From positions 1,612,001-1,676,000 of the forward strand of contig NZ_CP019687.1 of NCBI RefSeq assembly GCF_002003265.1: a stretch of 64,000 nt of DNA, in the 5' to 3' direction. This DNA comes from Paenibacillus larvae subsp. larvae. GTDB lineage: Bacteria > Bacillota > Bacilli > Paenibacillales > NBRC-103111. Both the position numbers and the translations under genes were made by a program. The first letter of the stretch is position 1; each line of letters starts with the position of its first letter. Positions 30,601 to 38,875 of this stretch are shown here, piece by piece. Under the pieces are notes generated by a model. It had not been told where the DNA came from. It did not search any database and worked only from the letters and a program-made list of their open reading frames with translations.

Positions 30601-31214
30601 ATCCAGAACGTCGCCGACCGGATAAAGGAGGATTGCGGAATTTGCTCAGCAAGCAGGGAAAGAGTGTCTTCGCCATCCAGATATTCACCTGAAAGTCTGG
30701 ACTCAAAAGCTCCGTACAAATGATGAAGGTCCTGCAGTTTTTGCTGTAGGACTAATGAAGAATTTTGGCCGTCAAGCCGGCCGATATATTCACCTAATTC
30801 TTCAGGAGTGACACAGTATCTCTTCCACTCCGTAAACAAGCGGTTCAAATGGTCTACAAAGCCCAATTGTTCATATGTAGATTGGAAATAAACTAATTGT
30901 TTTTCCTGCTCGTGCAGCAATTTATGAAGCAGCAGTTTCTTTCCGGTCTCATCAACAGGCAGTCTGGCAATTCCGCCCTCTTCCTGCATGACCCTCCAGG
31001 CCAACCTGTGAAAACTGAGCACCTGTGCCCGGATCATTCCGGACAGGTTATCTGAGGAAACCAATTCCAGCTCTGCCTGGAAAGTAGCCTGATCCGGAAC
31101 AAGATAAATCAGCGGATCGCCTTCCGGTTTTTGCTTTAGACTATTCCGTATCTCATCCAGACAATACCGGGTCTTACCGTGTCCCGCACGGCCTATAACG
31201 AATCGAATGGACAT
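27612..31214 (-). CDS. addB: Helicase-nuclease subunit AddB
   Basis: AddB (1200 residues) pairs with AddA. The Walker-A-like motif is IGRAGHGKTRYCLDEI at the N-terminus. The C-terminal nuclease has VIDYKSS and the iron-sulfur cysteines: one in YAACPFSHFASYG and three in CQFCPYKSVCQFD, matching the known cluster pattern. Its stop lies inside the addA start region, suggesting translational coupling. Full length and intact, unlike addA. Confidence 0.96.
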   Translation of the reverse strand: MSIRFVIGRAGHGKTRYCLDEIRNSLKQKPEGDPLIYLVPDQATFQAELELVSSDNLSGMIRAQVLSFHRLAWRVMQEEGGIARLPVDETGKKLLLHKLLHEQEKQLVYFQSTYEQLGFVDHLNRLFTEWKRYCVTPEELGEYIGRLDGQNSSLVLQQKLQDLHHLYGAFESRLSGEYLDGEDTLSLLAEQIPQSSFIRSATFWMDGFHGFTPQELRVVEALMKTSRGVTVTLTLDRPYYAGERPDELDLFYPTGKTMSSLQELLDQANIGPAELIHLQPKKAPRYEHTTMLAYLEQHYDKRIGIGVCTYSSDEDKESPLQIRAAVNRRAEVEGTAREILHLVREQGARWRDVAVLVRNMEEYRELIATTFSDYGIPHFFDQKRSVFHHPLSEYLRSALEVISRNWRYEAVFRCVKTDFLLPWPLPVEPDSEGEKLLKEREAIREQRRLLDRLENYALAFGIQGRDWTETKPWDKLFKVSLEDEDSEVVKQRESRELEQLNRTRNQIAEPLLALQKRMARAKTVKQRCEALYRLLLDTHVPERLESWSMNCVLEGKPEKAREHAQLWDSVIQMLDQMVEMMGEEVLSLDLFAKLVDTGLESIQMGLVPPSLDQVLVGSMDRTRSTRIKYAVVLGVNEGVIPAAVPEDGVLTEPERELLLDSGVPMADGGRRKLLDEQFIIYSALSVPSEKLILSYALADEEGKSLLPSELVKQLRNLFPDVKEELVLTEPGVLMDSAEHLPFLAHPERVLSYLAVQLKQWMRGTAIASIWWEVYNWFARQPEWRRRLSVMDDSLLFTNKEQKLPESTSRLLYGQKLRASVSRMERYAACPFSHFASYGLRLQERKIYRLEAPDIGQLFHAALSQFANQLRTEQVEWAGLTPEECGRRSSLVMDQLAPRLQGEILLSSKRYHYIASKLKQVVTKAAVVLGEHAKRGEFKPLGMEIDFGPGKDLPPLVFQLDNGCTMEIIGRIDRVDQAEGSEGLLLRVIDYKSSAASLNLAEVYYGLSLQMLTYLDVIITHAKTWLGIPATPAGVLYFHVHNPILQQKNRITSQDAQKELMKRFKMRGLLMADPQIIGKMDHVLKEKNGHSELLPVAMKADGSFYKSSAVATENQWSTLREFVRGKVDQIGTGITEGAVDIAPYRMGTQHACQFCPYKSVCQFDPLFEGNEYHVLKPASKEKIWRIIEMEGEGNHGKPDGF

Positions 31215-31234
31215 AATAAACGACTCCGTTTCTT

Positions 31235-31318
31235 TTACTGTCTTATACTAAACCATCTGGGAATGAATGTGTCCATACTGAAAAATGTACCAAATTCTTT
31301 TTCAAAAGAGGAAAGCAT
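31235..31318 (-). CDS. Possible 27-residue leader peptide before addB
   Basis: On the minus strand an ATG at 31318 follows AGGAGG with ideal spacing. It opens a 27-codon frame (MLSSFEKEFGTFF ... RWFSIRQ) ending at 31235, about 20 bases before addB. The peptide is hydrophobic/aromatic with no known domain. A strong ribosome-binding site without any other gene to serve supports translation; conservation cannot be judged here. Confidence 0.45.
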   Translation of the reverse strand: MLSSFEKEFGTFFSMDTFIPRWFSIRQ

Positions 31319-31802
31319 GTTCGCTATCCTCCTGTTTTCTATTCTAACACAGTATAGGGCTAAAAGAAGAACAACATTGTTTCAATGTGTCCGGGACTTG
31401 AGCATTCTATTTCTTATCCAGCCTAGGGTCTATAGACGGTATCTTACCAAATCCTCTAGTTCCACTCTCCCCTACTGTCAGGAGAAGAGTGCCCATACCT
31501 GTAATCCGAGAATATTCTGGCATTCATCATGAGGAGTACCCCCACCGTGCAGGAACGCAACGCTCGCCGGGAAAGCAGGCGTTTGGAATCTTGACGGAAC
31601 ATTCACGAAAGGAAGCCGTCTAAAAATCAGAAAAACAAGGAATCTATCTTACTAGAAAAGGAATCTACTGAACAAAGGGGATAATGAAGCTAAGGGCAAA
31701 TAGAAGGATTGCCTTCCAAAACAGATATGGCCTTTTCACCGGCGGCCCCGTTTTATGCTTCAATAAGAATAGGGATGGAAAAGCTATACTTTGTTATCTT
31801 GC
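31319..31802. other. Gene-poor stretch between addB and the DinB-like gene
   Basis: About 480 bases without a supported gene. Short open frames lack ribosome-binding sites and known domains. I see no repeat or mobile-element signature. The addB/leader promoter probably lies at its left end. Confidence 0.5.
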
Positions 31803-31840
31803 AAAAAAAGAACCGCCTAAGGTTAGGCGATCCGTTCTTT
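31803..31840 (-). terminator. Terminator of the DinB-like gene
   Basis: The minus strand has AAAGAACGGATCGCCTAA pairing with TTAGGCGGTTCTTT, then a T-run. The stem overlaps the stop codon. Confidence 0.8.
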
Positions 31841-32390
31841 AAACGGCAAGAAGTCCGTTTACTTTGGCAATGCATTTGATCTGGTTCACATGGGCCCACT
31901 CATGAACAGCTGTGAAATGAATCCACTGGCACACATTCAAATCTACCCCAAGGGGATGCCGGTCTATGATAAAATTCGTCTGCCTGTCAGCCAGTTCTGG
32001 AAAAAAGGCCAATAAGTCATTCAAGCTCTCTGTTAACCGGTGCAACCCTTCCTCATAGTTCACCTGCCCTGTCGGGATTGTATTCGAAGGGGCCGTGATC
32101 TTACTGCCGATGATGCCGTTCTCCTTAAATAAAGGCATCACATCTATCAGCTTCTGATCTTCCTCTTCTGGGGGATACAGAGGGGCGTTTTTCAGCATAT
32201 CTGCCACTTTATTGACTACGTAATTGTCGATGATGCCGATGTGTTCCACAATTTGTACCGGATTCCAGCCTTCCTTCTTTTCTGTGAGTGTTCTTTGATC
32301 CGGCGAAAATAAAGAAAGAGCATCCATTAATTTCTCCCGGTTAAATGACAGGAACGTCCCAAGTTGAGATAGCGTGATTATCGGGGTCAT
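31839..32390 (-). CDS. DinB-superfamily protein
   Basis: A 183-residue four-helix-bundle protein. Metal-binding histidines typical of DinB/YfiT-like proteins are seen in VQIVEHIGIIDNYV (about residue 51) and HEWAHVNQI near the C-terminus. Such proteins often act as metal-dependent thiol transferases or hydrolases, but the substrate is unknown here. It stands alone with its own terminator, at the edge of an AT-rich accessory patch. Confidence 0.8.
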   Translation of the reverse strand: MTPIITLSQLGTFLSFNREKLMDALSLFSPDQRTLTEKKEGWNPVQIVEHIGIIDNYVVNKVADMLKNAPLYPPEEEDQKLIDVMPLFKENGIIGSKITAPSNTIPTGQVNYEEGLHRLTESLNDLLAFFPELADRQTNFIIDRHPLGVDLNVCQWIHFTAVHEWAHVNQIKCIAKVNGLLAV

Positions 32391-32436
32391 GGTTTCTCCT
32401 CCAATAAGTTGTCACAAAAAAGCTGTATGAAATAAC

Positions 32437-33165
32437 TTAAGGATTAGTTAAACAACCTACAATAATACCGCCGTCTACCGCCAAATAAGCTCCATAACAA
32501 GATAAACACCCAGCACCTATTGTTCCAATACAAACTAAGCCGCAAGCTGCAGAAACTATAGCCAATAAACCTCTAGAAACACCAAATCTAGCTAAGCAAT
32601 TGTTTACATCGTTAATATAGCCTGCATAAGCTATGTTAACTCCAAATATATTAGACACACTCTTTTCTGCTTCCTGTATTTCTTCAATTTTAGCTACATC
32701 AGTTGTATCTACTTTATCTCCATTTACATAACTTTCTAAATGGTAGCTATTATCCTTTTCTGTTACTATTAAATCATATCCTTTGTCTATGTTGAAATTA
32801 AAATCGATTGAAACAGTTAACGACGTAAATACCGCATATCCGGCATCAGACTTTGTCGGTATTTGAATAAAATACTGAGAACCATTGTATTCTTTCGCAT
32901 TTGATTTTGAAAAATCTAAATAACCTAATGGAAAAATTGTCTTTAATGTACCATTATCAATATTAGTTTTAACTGTTTGCATCAGCTTAAGTTTGGTTTC
33001 ATCATCCAATTCTTTAGATTTGAGTTGATATTCACTTACTTTTTGTTGAAATGCTTCTATATCCTTCAATTCATCTGCACTTACTTGATTGTTGTTCTCA
33101 GCAGACCATCCTGTTAAAACCAGTAATGTAATCAGCGAAAAAATAATGACTATCTTTCTGCACAT
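32437..33165 (-). CDS. Secreted protein with Cys-rich hydrophobic C-terminus, halocin C8-like bacteriocin candidate
   Basis: The 242-residue protein has a signal peptide (MCRKIVIIFSLITLLVLTG, probable cleavage after WSA). A polar middle region of about 150 residues follows, then a C-terminal module of about 60 residues after NIFGVNIAYAGY. The module is hydrophobic and Gly-rich, with six Cys (including AACGLVC, GAGCLSCYG and VGCLTNP). This plan, a long pro-region with a small Cys-rich end, resembles halocin C8-type precursors. The ATG at 33165 has GGAGG before it. A sigma-A promoter lies at 33217-33245. Low GC suggests acquisition. The family name is inference. Confidence 0.55.
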   Translation of the reverse strand: MCRKIVIIFSLITLLVLTGWSAENNNQVSADELKDIEAFQQKVSEYQLKSKELDDETKLKLMQTVKTNIDNGTLKTIFPLGYLDFSKSNAKEYNGSQYFIQIPTKSDAGYAVFTSLTVSIDFNFNIDKGYDLIVTEKDNSYHLESYVNGDKVDTTDVAKIEEIQEAEKSVSNIFGVNIAYAGYINDVNNCLARFGVSRGLLAIVSAACGLVCIGTIGAGCLSCYGAYLAVDGGIIVGCLTNP

Positions 33166-33216
33166 GCTAAATACCTCCAATGTTATTTTTCTGGTTAAAT
33201 AAACCATATAAGTAAC

Positions 33217-33245
33217 TATATAACATTTAACTTGGAAATGGTCAA
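33217..33245 (-). promoter_or_regulatory. Sigma-A-type promoter of the Cys-rich protein gene
   Basis: On the minus strand TTGACC (33245-33240), a 17-base spacer and TATATA (33222-33217) lie about 50 bases before the ATG. Confidence 0.7.
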
Positions 33246-33291
33246 TATATCAATTCATTCTAAAGGCAGGTCTATTTATCTACATCTTCTC

Positions 33292-33328
33292 AATTAAACG
33301 CTTACCTGTTGTTTTATGAAATGGAATC
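33292..33328 (-). repeat. 37-bp element, copy A
   Basis: This segment matches 61669-61705 at 33 of 37 bases in the same orientation. It lies about 47 bases upstream of the -35 box of the Cys-rich protein gene. It could be an activator site or a relic of a shared gene end. Confidence 0.75.
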
Positions 33329-33438
33329 AGTGAGTACAAAAATTGAATTTCAGATGTACAGGTCTAATAATATATTGGCACCTTGAAAAAAAAACCTTTT
33401 ATTGGTACAATTTTAATAAAAAGTAAGGAGGAAAATAA

Positions 33439-33705
33439 ATGATCGCCCTAGTTTTATTTCTCATTGTCTTTTCTCTTCTTTATCCGGTTATGAAATGCAC
33501 AAAATATCCCTCCACTAATGAAAAGCTGAATAATGCTGTAGCTATATTACCAACTTTAGCGGGTGCCGCCATTTTTTTTATTCCTTTGCATTACTTCGAA
33601 CATTCAGATGCATGGCTGTTGTTTAAACAAATAGTCCCTTATTTTATGATCGCTTCTTCTCTTGCCCTGCTTCTGATTAATAAAAAGAGAATGGAAAACC
33701 ATTAA
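33439..33705 (+). CDS. Small membrane protein, possible immunity protein
   Basis: The 88-residue protein has three predicted membrane helices (about 2-18, 32-50, 63-80) and a basic tail (NKKRMENH). AAGGAGG lies before the ATG. It is divergent from the Cys-rich secreted protein, and small multi-helix proteins beside bacteriocin genes often give immunity; here that is only inference from position. No specific family is recognised. Confidence 0.6.
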   Translation: MIALVLFLIVFSLLYPVMKCTKYPSTNEKLNNAVAILPTLAGAAIFFIPLHYFEHSDAWLLFKQIVPYFMIASSLALLLINKKRMENH

Positions 33706-33716
33706 CGGGAAACATA

Positions 33717-33755
33717 TAAAAACTACCCGGTAGAAATCCCCCGGGTAGTTTTTAT
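33717..33755. terminator. Bidirectional terminator
   Basis: AAAAACTACCCGG pairs with CCGGGTAGTTTTT between the convergent small membrane protein gene and the GNAT gene. Confidence 0.92.
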
Positions 33756-33758
33756 ATG

Positions 33759-34295
33759 TTAATTCTTCACATGAAAAATTTGAATAGGGCCATCCCAGCC
33801 TGGCGAATTCACTTCTTTATAATTTCCTTGGGCGAACCCGTGAATCACCTTGCGCCAGAACGTATGGGCAGGATTGTTATCCCCTTCTGCCCTGATTTCC
33901 CATGTTCCCTTGAACCTGCGGAAAAGCTGGCAGGCTGCCTCACGGCCGATTCCTTGTTTTCTCCATTTTTTCAATACAAAAAATTCGGCAATTGTATAGG
34001 TATCCTCACCCTGTTCCAAATAAACGGTATGATTGTTAATTAAGATAAAACCTGCCAGATTCCCGTTTACTTTCAGAAGCAGGGGCAGTCTTCTCTCTTC
34101 CATTTGGCCTTCTTCCGTCCAATAATGATCCAGATACGGGTAATCAAAATAACCATGTTGATCCGGATCGTCCCCTGAATAGTCAGTAGATTCATACTGA
34201 TAGAGCTGCATCAGATTCCGGATAACGGATTTATCCGAGCTGCCAGCCTGTATAATTTCGATTTTGTTACCATTGATTTGTGTTTGGATATGCAT
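33759..34295 (-). CDS. GNAT-family N-acetyltransferase
   Basis: A 178-residue acetyltransferase. The acetyl-CoA-binding motif A is FFVLKKWRKQGIGREAACQLF (Q/RxxGxG/A type), and motif B-like HTFWRKVI follows. The substrate is unknown. It is a single-gene unit downstream of rlmI with a terminator after its stop. Confidence 0.88.
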   Translation of the reverse strand: MHIQTQINGNKIEIIQAGSSDKSVIRNLMQLYQYESTDYSGDDPDQHGYFDYPYLDHYWTEEGQMEERRLPLLLKVNGNLAGFILINNHTVYLEQGEDTYTIAEFFVLKKWRKQGIGREAACQLFRRFKGTWEIRAEGDNNPAHTFWRKVIHGFAQGNYKEVNSPGWDGPIQIFHVKN

Positions 34296-34386
34296 TAGTT
34301 TGAACCTCCATAAAATGGCGCCGCATCAAGGTTGCATTATTTTGATCAAAAAACAAAAGGTATCTTCTGATTTCCTTTTTTTGTGA

Positions 34387-35754
34387 TTATGTCCTGCTCC
34401 TCACTTCAAAAATGGCAAATTTCAGATAGTTACCTTCATCTACGCCAAGAATCCGCGGATGATCACTTCCGGCCGCACGGAATTCAACCAGGCGCAAAAT
34501 TTTCCTGGCATCCGCAGCTGCAGCGTGAATTGTTTCCAGAAACAACTCCGGCTTCATATGGTAGGAACAACTGGCCGTTACCAGGTAGCCGCCTTCATTG
34601 ACAAGCTTCATCCCATGCAGATTGATATCTTTGTATCCACGGCAGGCACTCTCTACGGCCCCCTTTGTTTTGGCAAAGGCCGGCGGATCCAGAATTACCA
34701 CATCCCAGGTTCGCCCTCCGGAAAGAGGTACAGAAGTATCCACTTTCCGTTCAGAAGCTTCCGCACGTGCCTTACGCTGGTCCAGCCCGTGTACCTGTTC
34801 ACGCAAATACTGGAACGCATCCGCCACGACGAACTCAACACGGTCTTCAAACCCGTTCAGGCCCACATTGGTTCTGGCACTTTGAATAGCGTGTTCGGAA
34901 ATATCCAGACAAGTTACTTTCTTAGCCCCGTATTTGCAAGCGTTTAAGGTAAAACTTCCTGTATGGGAGAAGCATTCAAGTACGGTGGCACCGTCCCAAT
35001 ACGGGAACTGGACGATCTTCCCGTTCTTATTTACGGGCACTTCTTGCTCTTTCCCGTCCACCTCCATTTTACATAGCGCAATTCCGCTCCGGCCTCCCCA
35101 TCCTTTCATGAGTGGCGCTATCGAGGCCCGGTTGTCCCGCTGATCAAAGAAGTAACCCGTTTTCTGTCCTTCCCAAATGTCTACTTCCAAATGTAGCCCG
35201 TTTTCAAGAATGCGTACGTGCCTAGGGCATTCACCGTATAAAACCCCTTTGCTCTGCTCCAGTTCCTCCAGTTCCCTGACAGGTACATCACTGCGTTCAT
35301 AAATGCCGGACGGCCCTACAACCTGTACAAGAGCGTCCACGACGGATTTTTTGCGGATATCCATTCCCAGTGTCAAAAACTGCACGACAAGCACATCGGC
35401 AAACTTGTCAACAATTAATCCCGGAAGAAAATCCGCTTCCCCGTAAATGAGCCGATAAGAATCCGTACCGGGCAGAAACCTCCGGCGGTGTTCCATACAC
35501 TGTCTGATCCGTTCGGTAAAGAAGGTGGTATCCATCTGTTCCAAAGGTTTATAGGAAACCACCCTTACTGTAATCCGTGAGGCCGGGTTGTAGTATCCGG
35601 ACGCCAAGTACTGGCCTGAGTGAGAATGGATGGAAACAATATCTCCCGGAGCGGGCTCACCTTCTATCCGTTCAATCTCGCCGCTGAAAATCCAGGGATG
35701 CCCCTGCTCCAGGCGCTTTTTTCTTTTTTTATGTAAATAAACGGTTGCCACCAA
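34387..35754 (-). CDS. Class I SAM-dependent rRNA methyltransferase (RlmI-like)
   Basis: It resembles RlmI, which methylates 23S rRNA cytosine. A PUA domain sits at the N-terminus (VYLHKKRKKRLEQGHPWIFSGEI). The Rossmann methyltransferase motif I is ATVLECFSHTGSFTLNACKYG, and the catalytic motifs are VVILDPPAFAKTKG and VTASCSYHM (the TCS-like Cys). At 455 residues it is longer than E. coli RlmI because of an insertion after FFDQRDNRASIAPLM. Function as an rRNA m5C enzyme is family-based. Confidence 0.9.
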   Translation of the reverse strand: MVATVYLHKKRKKRLEQGHPWIFSGEIERIEGEPAPGDIVSIHSHSGQYLASGYYNPASRITVRVVSYKPLEQMDTTFFTERIRQCMEHRRRFLPGTDSYRLIYGEADFLPGLIVDKFADVLVVQFLTLGMDIRKKSVVDALVQVVGPSGIYERSDVPVRELEELEQSKGVLYGECPRHVRILENGLHLEVDIWEGQKTGYFFDQRDNRASIAPLMKGWGGRSGIALCKMEVDGKEQEVPVNKNGKIVQFPYWDGATVLECFSHTGSFTLNACKYGAKKVTCLDISEHAIQSARTNVGLNGFEDRVEFVVADAFQYLREQVHGLDQRKARAEASERKVDTSVPLSGGRTWDVVILDPPAFAKTKGAVESACRGYKDINLHGMKLVNEGGYLVTASCSYHMKPELFLETIHAAAADARKILRLVEFRAAGSDHPRILGVDEGNYLKFAIFEVRSRT

Positions 35755-35880
35755 TTTTCCTCCTTAGCTATCTCTTCCACAATCTTATCTTAGCCTTCCG
35801 GCTTGTCATGCCTGTCTTCTTTATTTCATATATTTTAAAAACAGACCCATTGAACAAAAAGGAAAGGAGCCCTGCCAGCT

Positions 35881-36939
35881 TTGCTCACGACGATTATCCT
35901 TCCCATTCTTGCCGGCGTGTGCATATTTATGATAGGCATGAAGACAATGGAGCTCGCCCTGCAGCAATGGGCGGGTCCTTCCTTGTCACGCGTATTGCAA
36001 ACCTTTACTAAAACCCCGGTATACGGACTTATTACCGGTATGGTTATGACTGCCCTGCTGCAAAGCAGCGGAGCGGTGACCGTACTTACGATCAGTATGG
36101 TCAATGCAGGTGTTATGAGCTTCGGCAGCACGCTCGGTATTATCCTTGGCACGAACATCGGAACCTGTCTGACTACCGAACTGCTCGGGCTGAACATCAG
36201 CAGCTACGGTGTACCGCTGCTGCTCGTTTCCAGTGCCGTCTGGATGGCAAGCTGGCTGGCCGGCCCTGTTCCCCGAACCACGGAGGCACCGGGCGGAAAC
36301 CGCAAGCCTGCCTTAGCATGGCCCGATTCCGGGCTGCCGGTCCCCCGCCAGGCGGATCACTCCGGCAGCCGGAGCTGGATACGAAGCGTTCGCTTCGGGT
36401 CGCTTGCAGCTGCCGGATTTGCGATGGTGCTGATGGGTATCCGCATCATGCAAAACGTCGGTCCTGCCCTGCAGAACCAGGGGATGTTCACCTGGTTTAT
36501 GGAGCATGCCGAGCAAAGCCTGATTTGGGGAGTTATGGCCGGAACGGTCATAACCGCCCTTATCCACAGCAGCACTGCCGTGATTGCCCTGGCCATGGGC
36601 CTGGCTGCCACAAGTACCGTTTCTCCGGAGCTCGGTATGGCGGTAATGCTCGGTGCCAATATAGGCACCTGTTCCACCGCATGGCTCGCAAGTCTTGGCG
36701 GTACCCGGGCAGGCTCTTTTGTAGCCTGGGCACATATAACGCTGAATCTGGGCGGGGCTTTACTGTTCTATCCTTTCCTTCGGGAACTTTATCAGTTCAT
36801 TTCCTGGATGACGGACGACCCCTCCGCCCAGCTTGCCCGCTCCCAGACAGTCTTTAATATCGTCTGTTCCGTTCTTGCCCTACCGCTATGTTACTCCAAA
36901 CGGCTCAAGACCCTCGGAGGGCCTGATTCGCACAAGTAG
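35881..36939 (+). CDS. Na+/phosphate cotransporter family protein
   Basis: A membrane protein of about 352 residues with two inverted PNaS repeats, each with the signature (TALLQSSGAVTVLTI near 59 and TALIHSSTAVIALAMG near 222) and matching GTNIGTC / GANIGTC motifs. It lacks the C-terminal PhoU-like domain of longer relatives. The start is a TTG at 35881 preceded by AAAGGAG. It is divergent from rlmI. Confidence 0.9.
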   Translation: MLTTIILPILAGVCIFMIGMKTMELALQQWAGPSLSRVLQTFTKTPVYGLITGMVMTALLQSSGAVTVLTISMVNAGVMSFGSTLGIILGTNIGTCLTTELLGLNISSYGVPLLLVSSAVWMASWLAGPVPRTTEAPGGNRKPALAWPDSGLPVPRQADHSGSRSWIRSVRFGSLAAAGFAMVLMGIRIMQNVGPALQNQGMFTWFMEHAEQSLIWGVMAGTVITALIHSSTAVIALAMGLAATSTVSPELGMAVMLGANIGTCSTAWLASLGGTRAGSFVAWAHITLNLGGALLFYPFLRELYQFISWMTDDPSAQLARSQTVFNIVCSVLALPLCYSKRLKTLGGPDSHK

Positions 36940-36950
36940 GATTGGAGTCT

Positions 36951-37376
36951 TCATACTTCAATCCCCAGCTTGTTCAAGGCCAGCCTCATTACAGCGTCAT
37001 TATTGTCGTATCCTGCCTCCAGCTGCTTGCTCCAAGCTACCTGCGGCGTAAGCCATGATACACTTCCGATCTCTTCAATCTGGGCTTTCAGTATCCCTTT
37101 TTCCGCTTCTGCCAGGAAATAATGGACCTCTTTGTTTACAGTTATCTTGGAAGGCAGGACATATTCGTACGTAACCACCTGCAGTGGTTCCACCAGCCTC
37201 ACCTGAATGCCGGTCTCTTCCCGTATTTCCCGGACGGCGGTCTGCCTGATGGTTTCTCCCGCTTCCCTCTTTCCCTTAGCAAGCGTCATCTTCCCAAAGC
37301 GGTCCTGGATCATCTGGATCCGAAGACCGTCCCCAGTATGAGTAAAGACAACGCCTCCTGCGGAAATTTCCTTCAT
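36951..37376 (-). CDS. NUDIX hydrolase
   Basis: The Nudix box (GX5EX7REXXEEXG) is visible as GKREAGETIRQTAVREIREE followed by TG, in a protein of about 141 residues. It hydrolyses a nucleoside-diphosphate-linked substrate, not identifiable here. The ATG at 37376 is preferred because AGGAGG precedes it. The stop converges on the Na/Pi cotransporter gene. Confidence 0.9.
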   Translation of the reverse strand: MKEISAGGVVFTHTGDGLRIQMIQDRFGKMTLAKGKREAGETIRQTAVREIREETGIQVRLVEPLQVVTYEYVLPSKITVNKEVHYFLAEAEKGILKAQIEEIGSVSWLTPQVAWSKQLEAGYDNNDAVMRLALNKLGIEV

Positions 37377-37469
37377 CGTATTCTCCTCCTGATCAAACGG
37401 AATTTTTTCCTCATCCTGTTTGGGACGAAAGAAAAGAAACCATGCAACTCTCATGCATTACTTTTAAAC

Positions 37470-37510
37470 AAAGGATTCCATTTCCTTCCCAAGGAAATGA
37501 AATCCTTTTT
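37470..37510. terminator. Terminator of mtaB
   Basis: AAAGGATT-CATTTCCTT pairs with AAGGAAATG-AAATCCTTTTT around a three-base loop. Confidence 0.85.
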
Positions 37511-37523
37511 CTCCTTACATTTA

Positions 37524-38873
37524 TTACAGGTTAACAGCCTTGGACGGTGACATCTCTTTCAATACTCTGACCAGCTGTCCGCGGCTTTCATTTATACCCG
37601 GTTCGGTCAATTTGACCCGGCATATCTGACCGATCAGTTGCTCGGAACCTTCAAATACAAGCTGAATGTAGTTGTCCGAATACCCCATTACAAGGCCGCT
37701 TCCTTCAGCCCCCTTATATTCGCGCTCGGGTATTACTTCCAGTGCCTGCCCTTCATGCTGTCTGGCGTAATCCAGCTGCATCCGTTCAGAGAGATCAATC
37801 AGCCTGTGAACACGGGCATTCTTGATTTCCTCATCAATCTGGTCTTCCATCCGTGCTGCCGGTGTACCGGTCCGCTTCGAATAAGGGAAGACATGCATTT
37901 CGGAATATTTCATTTGCTCCATAAAGCGGTAGCTATTCTCAAACATTTCTTCGGTTTCTCCCGGGAAACCGACAATCACATCGGTGGTGATGGCTACCCC
38001 CGGCATTGCCTTGTGAATCAGTTCTATTTTGCGCCCGTATTCTTCCGTTGTATACTTTCTGCGCATCCGCTTAAGTACACGGTCATCCCCTGCCTGAAGA
38101 GGGATGTGAAGATGGCGGCACATTTTGTCCGAGGCATTCAGCACTTCCAATACTTCGTCCGTTATTTGACTCGCCTCGATCGAACTGATGCGGATCCGTT
38201 CCAGCCCGTCCACCTTGTCCAAATCCCAGAGCAGCTTAGCCAGGCTGTAATCTTCCATATCCTCCCCGTAACCGCCAGTATGGATACCCGTCAGTACGAT
38301 TTCTTTATAACCGGCATCCACCAGCATATGGGCTTGCTGCACCACACTTTTGGGGTCCCTGCTTCTCATCAGACCGCGGGACCACGGAATAATACAAAAA
38401 GTGCAAAAATTGTTGCAGCCCTCTTGAATTTTCAGAAATGCCCGGGTCCTGTCGGCAAAATCAGGCACGTCCAGTTCCTCGAACTGCCGTGTTTTCATTA
38501 TGTTTCGTACCGCATTAATCGGCTGACGTTCTGATTCAATCTGCTTCACATAAGGAACGATCTTCTCCCGGTCCTGTGTACCGATTACTAGATCCACACC
38601 CGGAATCTCCATAATTTCGGCCGGAGAGGTCTGCGCGTAGCAGCCGGTCACGGCAATAATCGCATCCGGGTTGCGGCGTACCGCTCTGCGGATCATTTGC
38701 CGGCTCTTTTTATCGCCGGTATTGGTTACTGTGCATGTATTAATGACATATACATCCGCTGTTTTTTCAAAATCGGTTTGTTCATATCCTTCTGCTTTAA
38801 ACAGCTGCCAGATAGCTTCCGTATCATAGAAGTTCACTTTGCAGCCAAGTGTATGAAACGCCACTGTTGGCAT
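37524..38873 (-). CDS. mtaB: tRNA t6A37 methylthiotransferase MtaB
   Basis: This radical SAM enzyme adds a methylthio group to t6A37 in tRNA. The UPF0004 domain carries three cluster cysteines (LGCKVNFYDTEA, INTCTVTN, VTGCYAQ). The radical-SAM motif is CNNFCTFCIIPWSRG. A C-terminal TRAM domain follows. The length of 449 residues is normal. It follows rsmE closely, part of the dnaJ-prmA-rsmE-mtaB order known in Bacillales. Confidence 0.95.
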   Translation of the reverse strand: MPTVAFHTLGCKVNFYDTEAIWQLFKAEGYEQTDFEKTADVYVINTCTVTNTGDKKSRQMIRRAVRRNPDAIIAVTGCYAQTSPAEIMEIPGVDLVIGTQDREKIVPYVKQIESERQPINAVRNIMKTRQFEELDVPDFADRTRAFLKIQEGCNNFCTFCIIPWSRGLMRSRDPKSVVQQAHMLVDAGYKEIVLTGIHTGGYGEDMEDYSLAKLLWDLDKVDGLERIRISSIEASQITDEVLEVLNASDKMCRHLHIPLQAGDDRVLKRMRRKYTTEEYGRKIELIHKAMPGVAITTDVIVGFPGETEEMFENSYRFMEQMKYSEMHVFPYSKRTGTPAARMEDQIDEEIKNARVHRLIDLSERMQLDYARQHEGQALEVIPEREYKGAEGSGLVMGYSDNYIQLVFEGSEQLIGQICRVKLTEPGINESRGQLVRVLKEMSPSKAVNL

Positions 38874-38875
38874 CT

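Noticed and set aside
33100-33125. Possible lipobox in the Cys-rich secreted protein (LTGW)
   Set aside because: The position of the lipid-bearing Cys is Trp, and WSA fits an ordinary signal peptidase site, so a lipoprotein is not called.
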